Shown here: positions 34,701 to 46,700 of the stretch, in pieces | Layout of the letters: every line of letters starts with the position of its first letter | How positions within the stretch are numbered: position 1 is the stretch's first letter | Assembly (NCBI GenBank): GCA_903813345.2 | Contig: CAIIXF020000012.1 | Span: forward strand, 28,160,184 to 28,224,183 | Source of the DNA: Owenia fusiformis | Lineage: Eukaryota > Annelida > Polychaeta > Sabellida > Oweniidae | DNA length: 64,000 nt | Reading direction: 5' to 3' | Translations under genes and position numbers: made by a program | The notes under the pieces: generated by a model | Told to the model about the DNA's origin: nothing | What the model saw: the letters and a program-made list of their open reading frames with translations, nothing else | Database searches by the model: none

Positions 34701-37700
34701 TAACTCACTTCAGTACACACTTGAAGGATCATGTGTATTGTAAGACCTGAAGAGAGATCACCAGAAATATCAGGACCATTTCTCTGGAGGAATGTGTTAG
34801 GGTCTTCAAGAACTTTGCCTGTAGAATCCAGGTGTGCCTGCAAAGGAATGGACAACATTTAGAGCACATCTTCAAAGTGTATCTACAGTTGAGCTTGTTA
34901 TTTGGAACTTCTTGTCGAGTTGCTCCATGGTGCCTAGTTTTAATGTACTAAAAAAGTCAGAAATCATTCAGATAAAAATGTTATGAAACATTATCTAAGC
35001 GATCTGTGGCAGTAGGTGAATATCTTTATTTATACTATGAATTACTATGAAACATGTATATACAGAGCATAATTAAATTGTCAATCAATAAACTTTATAA
35101 TTAATTAATTCAAATTCTTTCAGTTAAAGTAAGTAAGTAAAATGTATTCGGAGATCATAAAAATTACAAAGTGAGGGTGTTTATCAAATGCTGGATTTGG
35201 CCATATATGGTATTGAATAAATTGGTGATGAGCTAGATTCAATTTTAAATATATACAAACATAATTGGTTTGTATAATAGAATTTTTACATTTTTTCCTT
35301 TTTAAAGTTTGAAGTCAACATATACGTAGATCCTTCAAGGAACAACAATATCATGTTGAATTGTACTTTAAGCAATATAATATTTGAGTTGTGCTGTGAC
35401 CTTGAACTTATGTACCTGATTAACTTTCATCAGAATACAGTTCATAGAGATGCCAAATAAATGTTTATCTAGAGAAATGTGATAAGATATATTGCAGGTT
35501 TTTGTGAATACTTAGGTCATTAGGTATTTTAATGAAATTGAATCTATTGGCCAATTGATAAATACTGTATAGCAATAATATCAGTCTTTTTTCTTCATCC
35601 TTGCATTTCCTCACCAACAATTTAAATGAGTAAAATACATAAACCAGTCATATCTGATATTTCTGCATTGTTTTAGTTATGTGGTAATTTTGTTTTCTTG
35701 ACATAACTTCTTAACATAAAATTATTTGAAGACAGTTTCTTAAGTTTTATATATAGCCATCTTGACATTAATGACATTAAAGAGAGAATCAGATCTAGCG
35801 AGCAGCCAAACAAAAAATTGTTTCAATTTTAGAATCTTCCTGGCTTATGTCATTCCTTTTCATGTCTATTTTCTAAAAATTCCCAAAGTGCACACTTTAT
35901 TTCAGGAAAACTAAAGATTTTTATAATAATGTACCATTTTTCTATAAGAATGGTTACCATTCTTATTATTTGGGAAAATTTAAACATTTTTCACCCATTT
36001 TTGCACTTTAAATCCTCAATAACTTTACCAGTTTATAACATATCGTGAATCTTTTGGGAGATATTGTATTTGAGATTGTAAGGAATAGATTGGTAATCAA
36101 TTTTACATATTGTTTGTAATTTTGTCACCCCCATAGATCTGATTCTGCCTTTAATTGACATTATTATATTATGTTCCTGAAATGAGAATCTGTATATCAA
36201 AGAATATGAAAGTGATAACTATATATGAAGTGTAGCATCCGTAATAGAGACCAAGTAAATAAATTGTCATGGGAAACATATATACTGGAAAAAAATAAAA
36301 GATCTATACTGGTGCATGATACTATGTGAATACATACTGGGGTAAGTGTCATGGGTAAAATATACACTCCCCTCCATAAGTTTGGCAACCTTAGCTCCCC
36401 CATTGAACTACGTGTTAAAGCCTCTCTACATTTGAATTTTTATTTACTTAACCTGCAATGAAAATACTTATACTATTGATGGAAACGTAATTTGACTTCA
36501 TATCCAATACCTCCAAATTTTCTCTATTTTTTCCTCAATTAAAATAAGTCGAAAATTGATGAATTTTTGAAAATCAACATTCCCATATTAACCAATGGGA
36601 AATGGTAGGTTTGCTGCAAGTCATATGACAGAATATTCATCCATCCGAGTCCTTGCAAAAAATACGAGTTAGCCAGGCAATTAAATTTGCTAACTTTATT
36701 TAACAAAATAAATGATATGTTTCTTCAGGTTAAACAAAGTTATAGAGCTTTAAAGTCAAAATTGTTTTTCAAAAAACCTCTCCCATTGAAATAACACAGG
36801 GGGCAAAAGATTATTTTCAAAAATGACTTTGAAGCGCTCTAACTTTAGTATTCACCAAATAAACTAAACACTTAGTGTACAAAAAGGTAGACAATTAAAT
36901 TTTTTATATAAAAATATTTTTTGCTGAATCTTTTACTGAAAAGATATCCTGATTTCTCATTTTTCCCCCGAACCCTCCATTTCCCATTGGATTACATGGG
37001 AATGACGATTTTCAAAAATTAAACAAATTTATCATCAATTTTCGACCTACTGTACGAGGAAAAAATTGAGAAAATTTGGAGGTATTGGAAATGAAATCAA
37101 GTTACGTTTCCATTAATATTATAAGTTGTTACATCGCTGGTTAAGTAAATAAAAATCCAAACGTAAAGAGGCTTTAACACGTAGTTCAATGGGGGAGCTA
37201 AGGTTGCCAAACTTATGGAGGGGAGTGTATACTGGAATAAATAAAAGAACATCAAAAATTCAACTTTATCATCAATTTTCTACCTATTGTAATTGAGGAA
37301 AAAATTGAGAAAATTTGGAGGTATTGGAAATGAAGTCAAGTTACGTTTCCATTAAAATTATAAGTTATTACATTGCTGGTTGAGTAAATAAAAAGTCAAA
37401 CGTAAAGAGGCTTGAACACGTAATTCAATGGGGGAGCTAAGGTTGCCAAACTTATGGAGGGGAGTGTATACTGGAATAAATAAAAGAACCATACTGGTGA
37501 AAGATTCAAATTACAATCTGAATACTGGAGTAATGGATGATATAACAAGGCATTAACGTGCAAAATGTCACAACCTGCTATCTGTTACAGACGCCAATCT
37601 TGAAATTTTTTTCGATTTTTAATAAAATATGTGTCACTACCTTAATATCAATCAGAATAATTTTTACCACTTTGACACATTTTTATGTTTAACATTTACT

Positions 37701-40700
37701 ACATGATCTGGACTGTACATTGCTTAATAGGTGATGTCACTTACTTATTGATGAATATAAAAAATATTTCTTATTATTTTGGCACATAATGCTCTACCAT
37801 TGCAAGTTGAGATTTAAAAAAAAGAATTTGTAGAAAAAGCCTAACTTTGGCATTTAGTAGGTGATGTCACTATATCAATTAATAAAAATATAACTTACCA
37901 TTTTAGCACACAACTTTCAAAGTTCAACATGTATTAAAGGATCTGAACTAAACATAAATGAAGGAAAACCTCATACAAAATGTTTAATGAAAAATATGAG
38001 AAAGGGGAACAAAAATAGGGGGGGGGGGGGGGGGGGGTGGGGGGGGGGGCGCTTTTGGATAAATAACAAATAATGCACCCAATGTATAGTACAATGTACA
38101 GGGTGTTCCAAAAGTAACAGGACTGGTGCTGGCATTTTGTCTATTCTGAACTGAGTACTTTGAAGTATTGCAACTAAAATTGTTATCAAGGGGACTCATC
38201 TCTGACCTAGCTGATTTTTTGGTGTCCTGAATGTTCTGTTTCTGTTTGATTTTTTGTATTAATGGATATCCGCATCGCTTGCTTAGAGGTAGCACATTTT
38301 CATTTAATGTATCAAATTTTGTATAAAATGACAAAGAAACCTTTCAACTTTCAAAATGCAAATATAATTTGTATTGATATGTCATTTCGATCACCAATAT
38401 TGAATGAATGCTGTTAACGCTGTGTAACAGCTGCAATTTCACATTATTTCCTTTGGAGAGAGTAGTATTGCTTGATGTGTCATTGTAGAATAAAGTGCAC
38501 ACCTGTTTTAAAAATTTCCTTATTAGGGATTCTGTACACAAGTATAAATATAATTGAGAACCCAACATGCCTTAGTTTTTGAAATATCATGAATTCAAAT
38601 TCAAAAAGACCCTTAATATCGGCACCTTGCGCACATAATAATTTATGCACTGCTTGTTTTGGTATAGCACAGTCTGCATAGGGTGATATTATCAATGGAA
38701 ATTGGTCTCAATTGATCCTAAATTTGCAGCTCATTAAGGGGACTCATCTCTAACCTAACTGATTTTTGGGTGTCCTGAATGTTCTGTTTGATTTTTTCAG
38801 AAGGGGATCATATATGCTTTCATTATATATAAAGTAAATTAGATCTTCACTGTGAAAATATTTCAGTACATCGTCTTAAAGATTAGAGGAGTATGACGTT
38901 CCGGAAAAAAAACGCCTCAATTTACCCGCTTTGCTTGAACAGGCTTGCTTTAAAAGCGACACATTCTTAATTTAGCGATGCAAGCTAAGGAAAATCGTCA
39001 TACGGTCAACAAGATTGTTTTTAATTTACGGCATTTGATAAACTGAAGTGTTTTGGTGCCAATTATTTTTCATGAGTAGTAATAAAGCATAGCAATAACA
39101 GGATAGATATAGGATTTTGACTCCTTACCCAAGTTTGGCAGTACAATTGACCCCATATCAAATTTTAATTGACTTTCAATTTTCATAAACTTTGACATTT
39201 TTGAGGAAAATATAGAAAATTGACATATCGTTTTTATTGTTTTAAACAAGTTAGATCATGTACCCCTGAAAAAATTTGAAAATATTAAAAGGTTCCACCG
39301 TCAATTTTTTCTGTAAGTTATTTATAACCAGAGTTTTGCTTTTTTCTGACATTTTTAGAATTTCATTAAATATATTTATTTCAATAAACTTTGATATTCT
39401 TTGAGATAGGTGGAACCTTTTTTATTTTTAAGTGTTATTAAGGAGTTCACTTACTACACAATCTTGCTGCCCATTCCATATAATGATTTTCTTATATACA
39501 TCTAATCAGAGACATATAAAATTAGAACTATAATGCGGAAAACAAAATATTTTTTTCTCATGCTAATGGCATTTAGCAGAAAAAGCAAGTTACATGATAG
39601 GGTTGTCATATGACTCATAATGTCTGTAAAACATTTGCAAACATATGTAGATTCTGCTGGAGTATAATGAATGAAATTGAAACAACTTAGGAAAACAAAT
39701 AAAAGCAATGTTCCAAATTATGCAATGGGATTTGAAAAATCAGTGACGTATATTTCGTTTGTTTGTTTAATTGTTGATGGGGCAATGTGTCACTGATGTC
39801 ACAGATAATTGTACCATAATCCGAGAATTTGTTAACAAGAGCGTTATATCACGTCAAGATAAAACAATGCTGAGGGGCTCATAGTTGCTATGAGTTACTA
39901 TGTCGTAAAACGTCATTGACATTTAATATAGAACACTCGTAAAATGTGAAGTTAACAAACAAGCTTTTCCTAGAGATGTTTATTCTCAGTATTTCTTCAC
40001 TTGGCATATATATCACCATTGTCGTAAGGATTAGAGATGAGTCCCCTCAATACATAGTATGGACATTAATGCAATCATGGGCTTCCAATTCTCATGATTC
40101 AATCCACCTATCAAAATTCAGATTAAGAATTAAGCCTTATTGAACCAGTCTTGAAGTTTCAAAAAGTCAATGAACACAGGGGTTTGTGTAAAAACCGGGT
40201 TACTGGGTAACTGGGTACCCAGTCGACCGGGTACCTAACGTTCCTAGCAGGGTTACCAACTTTCAAAGTTCCACATTTCCCCCGATATATTGTAGCGAAT
40301 TGACTTGACAGACTTAGCCTACCGAGTGTACTGCTGTTCGATATTTTTACCCTATACGAGACAGAGCACTTTTTAAAATAATCGATCCATCAAACAATGA
40401 CGTCCATGTCACGTTGCTCATAAGTACTAGCATATAAGTTCCTAGAAGACGTTGCACATTTTTGTTCTTTACACATCAAGGCAACGTAAACATGAGACAT
40501 CTATTGATGGTATAAAAAGAATGTTGTTGTAACGTGTCCGTAAAGTTCGTTAGTGTGGAAAACATAACAAACAGGAACGTTTGATTTTTTACTACATTGG
40601 TCCATATGTGACGTAACTCAAACGTTAAAACATGACAAAAACTTTGTGTTCTCACTAAGTCGGTTCATTTCCAACGTGTTGTTAACGTTAAAATTTAACG

Positions 40701-43700
40701 TTGTTGAAACATTTTTTTTCGATTTGAAATAAACTCAAAATGTGACGTCAATAATGACGTTCATGGACCGTATTGATCTGACGTTATTTAAATATTCAGT
40801 AAAACGTCGATGCATGGTTGAATTTCAACATTGTGGAAATGGCTTCAAATTATTTGTGAGTTAAGGAAACGCTACAAAGATGTCAATATGTTCTCACTAA
40901 ACAGGTTCATTACCGACGTTATTTTAACGTTAAAAGTTAACGTTGTCAAAACGTTCTTACAATGTGAAATAACCTCAAAACGTGACGTCGAAAATAACGT
41001 ACATGTATCGTCCAGATCCAAAGTTATAAATAAAAAAAATCCTAACCCTGCTAGGAATGTTAAGTACCCGGTTACCCAGTTACCCGGTTTTTTACACAAA
41101 CCCATGAACACAGTCCTGAAATTCCACTTTGATTTGAGCCCAAGACCAAATCAGTTTTACTATTCCAAGTCCTTGGCTATTCTAATCTTCCTCATCTTTA
41201 GTTAGAATAAATTGAAAGCCCAAATCAAACTGGGGTCTAGGCCTATAGGCCGAGTCTATTGAGTCGACGCCACAGGCCGAAAAGTGATTGACGGGGAATA
41301 AGACTCTAGAATTATTTTACAATACAGAGGTTACAAAACCAGCATTTACATACAATTAATTTATTACAATAATATCTTATAAGGTAGAGCACAACGATTG
41401 CATTTATAATATCACAACATCTCCAAAATGATTCAATTTGAATTTGAATTGAACTTACCAGATTTCTCAACTTTAACTCCTGGCTCGATTACGCGATCCC
41501 TCTGAACGAAACAAACAAAGAATTCCCGGGATGTAGTTCCTCAAGTGTAGCTTAAATGCGTAATGCTTCCTGGTTTGTAGGAAACATGGTGATAATGGTG
41601 CCAACGTACTATGCTCTAAAATGTACCTTTTCTTGACATTTAATGACATGATATAGTGATATGCTAATATCTGCATTAATGTAATATATCTAATATGTTT
41701 TCAGCTAACAGTTTCAAGACCAGTAGCCTAATGGGTGGCCTTCAGACTGTTAGCTGAAAACATATTATCACGGGATGTCATCGCCTGATTTGGTCAATGT
41801 TAGGGAGCAGGTCGTTTTTACAATAAATTTCAATATTTTCACACAAAATATTTTTTTACTGAAAAACTGCTCATTCGCAGAGAAAATGTACTAGCACATG
41901 CAATGACAATGTCAATCACGCTTCTGTACGAAATTCGGCGGAAGTCTTTTATAATCTAATACGAAGTTACTAAAAAAGGCGCGAACGCCCTACACTCAAA
42001 ATGATCGTTTTTCCATTATAACTTTTTAACGTAATTTAACGAAGGCTTCTAATTATTATCCAAGATAGTCTAAATACCGATTAAAATATTTCTTACTTCA
42101 AACAGATACGCCGTCTTTTATTCAATTTTTTAAAAAATAATAAAAAATAACTCTTGTCAATGTTAGGGAGCAGTCAATGTTAGGGAGCAAAATGATTTTA
42201 TCAGAATATTAAAAATGTAGCAAATGGCCATTTAAAATATGTATGGCATTTATAAACTGAACAATTTTGTTTGTATGATTATTTGATACCCTTTGGGGAG
42301 GAAAGCGTTAAAATTGTAAGAAAATCATTGAAAAGGTTATTTTGCATTTTTTATTTTCAGCTAAATCCTGTTTACGTTCGTTTTAGAAATATTTAGATGC
42401 GAACCATTCCTTCTTTATTCGTTGACCTCTAACTGTAAATGAATGGATGTATCGTTATATACACTTTTTGATGATGTCATCAGTTCACAATCCTAAATTG
42501 TGGATGATAAATTATCTGAACTGATATATAGGCTTGAGAAATCTCCGACATCCTTCAGTTCTATGATTTGATATTTTCCTAGTATTAAAGTAAGAGAGTT
42601 AGTCTCGCACTTATCTTTACGACCGGGTATCACCTGATAGCTGGCACAAACGCTATGAAGGGCTCATTGCGCAGTTACATGTATGATAGTAGATTTTTAC
42701 ACGTATACTTCAATTTGTCAATACTCAGACAATGCAGTATATAACCGATCTCTGTTATATGTGTACCACTTGCTAATGATACTCTAAAGCCCGGTATACA
42801 CCAATGGGACAAGTTGGGACCTCCATAGACTTAACATGGCGTGTGACCTAGTGGGACCTTTTGGGATTTTGCCCCATGAAGTCCGTGGGAATCAATGGGA
42901 CTCCGTCGGATTTTGCCCCAACTTGCATATAATCTTGCCCCACCGAGTCCCATGAGGTCCCACGTTGGACTCGATGGGATTCGATGGGGCAGGATGGAGC
43001 AAAATCCCACGGAGTCCCATCTTGCCCCATCGAGAATGAACATGTTCATTCTTTCCATGGGGCATCGTGGGATTTCCGATCAGGTCACATGTTATGTGAA
43101 GCCCAACATACACCAATGGGGCAAGGTGGGATTTGATGGGACTCCATGGGGCTCGATGGGGCACGTTGATAAAATCATTTTGCTCCCTAACATTGACTGC
43201 TCCCTAACATTGACAAGAGTTATTTTTTATTATTTTTTAAAAAATTGAATAAAAGACGGCGTATCTGTTTGAAGTAAGAAATATTTTAATCGGTATTTAG
43301 ACTATCTTGGATAATAATTAGAAGCCTTCGTTAAATTACGTTAAAAAGTTATAATGGAAAAACGATCATTTTGAGTGTAGGGCGTTCGCGCCTTTTTTAG
43401 TAACTTCGTATTAGATTATAAAAGACTTCCGCCGAATTTCGTACAGAAGCGTGATTGACATTGTCATTGCATGTGCTAGTACATTTTCTCTGCGAATGAG
43501 CAGTTTTTCAGTAAAAAAATATTTTGTGTGAAAATATTGAAATTTATTGTAAAAACGACCTGCTCCCTAACATTGACCAAATCAGGCGATGACATCCCGT
43601 GATTATATCTTTTGTAATGTTTTGAGTTTTGTCCACCGTTGTTGAGACACTATATATTCTATCATTTACTGAAACAATTTTGTTTAGAAATTAGAGATAG

Positions 43701-46700
43701 TGGATCTCAAAGTTCACCAAACCATTCAAGCAGGGATTTTTGTCTGGATGATAACTCCAATACCTGTTATCAGATTTAGTTGAAATTTCAAGCGTTATCT
43801 GGATAACAAGACCATGTATTTGTGTGCCAATTATACAACCAATTAATAATTAGAGAGATTAAGTTCAGGTTTACATAGATAACGTAGCTTTTATTAATAG
43901 GTAGATTAAATGTGACATTTGATTTCTTTAAAAAATAGGTTGTTTTGCTGTGCCAAATTATATACAATGTAAGGAAACAGTTGGTTTTGGATACGTATTT
44001 ACAACCGATATGTTTTAAACTCTTCAATAATCGTGAAACCAAAGTACAATTATGAATAATTTACTTCTAATAGATAAAATTAAATAATACAGATATGTGT
44101 TCAAAATCAACGGACGGGCACCATTCGTAATCTTAAAATAGGCCTAGCGCTTTCATCAATTGAGCATCTTATGTATAATTTTTCTTAAATGCGTGTCTTT
44201 ATTGTATAAACATATTTACAAATGTATATTGGGGCTATTTGTCGATAATATGATTATACAACAAAAAAAATCAAAAAATAAATAAACGATGAAAAACGCT
44301 CGTAACTTGGGGTAAAGTACGCGTAGACGGGCAAGCATTTCTTAATCTAGCGTATTCATTAACGTACTGTGTTCTGGCAAAGTACATCAGAAGTTTGTAT
44401 TTTATTAGCCATGATTTATTTAATGTATTTATACAGGTATAATATAATGTTTTGAGACTTTAATCTAAACAATTATCGTTTTACGAAAAACGCTCGTAAC
44501 ATGGGGTAAAAGGAGCGTAAAAATCAATCTCGATTACATCAATTTTCTCAAAATATATTTCAATGTGGATAAATTCCTGTCAAGGAGATGTTCCTTAGAC
44601 TATATTCTCAAATCTGACGAAGTTTTAGCGGAAGAATCGAGCGAGAAAGATATTAAAAATAATTTCCATCAATTTTCTGATCTCATGAAAGATAGGTCAG
44701 AATGTTACAATAAGATAGGTTGCATTTTTTCGGTGGACGGAGGAAACCGTATTCTATACGTCATTGTTTTTATGTGTGATCAGAACCATTAAATAGGGAT
44801 TCAAAAACGCTTTCCATTGGTGTATACGGCTATTTCCAGCGATGTTAGGAACAATGTTTTTCAGCCACGCGCCTGATACCCCAGTCAAAAAATTTTGAAA
44901 GGTAATAACTTGCGCTTAAATCATTGTCGCTGCTCAAATTGCCGTTTACAGGTGCGTGGGGATATATTCTATAGTATCTGATTGTTAAAACTACATTTTA
45001 AAACAAAATAATTGAAATATTGCAAAAAAAGTTTTTTTCGAAAAGTGGACGGAGAAAACATGGGGTATTGTATGGAGGGACGGACGGACCAACGGACGGA
45101 CGGACGCCTGGTCGATCCCATAGGCTCACTGTGTGAGCCAAAAAGCATTGGAGTAAAAAAGCGTCCATTTCTTATTGATCACCCCTCATGCACCAATCTA
45201 TTTATCAGAAGACACTCATAAAATGTTCGTTACATATACTTACACGTGTTGGCAAGTTGTATTGTCTTTTCTGCCATAATTTGCATATGTGATATGCATG
45301 GTTGACCCCGGGGGTGCTAAGCAACCGACTGTGTTGTTCTTAACCTCACAGATAACATTAAAATCTGTAAACAAGTACTAATTATGTCACATGTTTACTC
45401 ATTCAAAATACGTGTATAATATAGCAGGGCGGATCATGCAGCTTTAAAGAAATCTCTACGTAATTGCGAATTCCTGTTAGCAACCATTTTGAATTTTCTG
45501 AAGCACAAATCGGAATACGACAATACCATAATTGCGGTCTACTCTAAAATTCCTCCAATTTGAGTATAGCCATACTTTGAAGGGACCAGAAAACCAAAAA
45601 GGAAAAATTCCGGCGACTTTTAAAGCGACAGCCATCTTGAATAAGACGCCTCCCCCTACTAGTATTCGCGTTATCTCCCGGATGGACAAAAGGACCAACG
45701 GACTATACTAGTGGACAGACGGAGGGCTTCATTATATTCCTACCGAACTTCGTTCATTGGGCTAATTAAGGAATTTTTATAATGGTTTCTATATGGACTC
45801 AAATACAAACTAGATTTAGAACGGAAAATGTTTGTGGCATCATTTAGACACTCAACAATTTTGTGTGTTAACATTTCTAAGTCAGACTGTCAACTTGCAT
45901 TCATAATATTAACTTCTTTAATGTAATTAAGTTTACACTTAACAATATTACGATTATCAATTAAATGATGATTAATGGTTATCACTTTACGATTTCGATG
46001 TATATCATGATCACTACTTTAATTTGGATACAAAGTCCACGATAATGTAACGTTAGCCAACTGTTAATTACATGTACGTTAAACACAAGATTTAAAGTTA
46101 AACAATAATAATCTATTTCTCATTATCATTATACATGTTGTCACATCTAAATCTCTGACCACTTGAGTGACTTCCTCACCCTATATAGTATATTGCATGA
46201 TCATCATACTGAAGTCACCCAAAACAGTCAGCCAACACATACTTTTAATGTATACATTAATTGACAGCTTAAAACGCTTCAATATCAATGTAATGCAGAG
46301 AGTCTCTGGTGAAATTAATCTAACATAATGAGAACAATAACCAAGAAAATGTATGGGTTACATGTACGAGGGTTGTCCCAGAAGTAATGCACTATATGCT
46401 CTAACTTTCTTTAATATTCTTCAATTCAGCTGAAATTTTGTGTATATAACAATTGAAGTTTTATCTATTATATACTGAAGTTTCAGCATCCAACATTTAT
46501 ATTAAGTCTCAATATGGTTGCTATAACAACATGGGGGTAGGGGTGGGTGGGGCAGGTACCAATTTTTCTAATTATGAAAAGATCTAAAGTGTTATTTTAT
46601 TAATATTTCTTTCCTTTAAATGGTCAAAATGTTTGGGAAATTGTTAAATTTATTCAGCATGGTGTTAACCAAGTACAAATAATGACATTTAGCACTGTGA

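Larger units (their letters stand above)
17353..45243 (-). other. Lectin B intron 3 (27.9 kb, repeat-filled)
   Basis: The intron splits the lectin domain after TTCQH. Lectin A's counterpart is 524 bp. Homology to A survives only at the edges, to about 45187 on the upstream side and to about 17460 on the downstream side; the rest is accumulated repeats, satellites and transposons, listed singly. I saw no host exon on either strand, apart from two short exon-like fragments near 31.85 and 34.8 kb. Confidence 0.8.

Noticed and set aside
37971-38334. Poly-proline frames on the minus strand
   Set aside because: They translate the poly-G tract and have no other support.
41769-42202. TTAGGG motif as interstitial telomere repeat
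   Set aside because: TTAGGG occurs only singly within a 16-base word in each arm, never in tandem.
42831-43248. Trp/Gly/Pro-rich frames of 60-117 codons on both strands
   Set aside because: Product of the inverted GGGA/TCCC words; frames exist on both strands equally.
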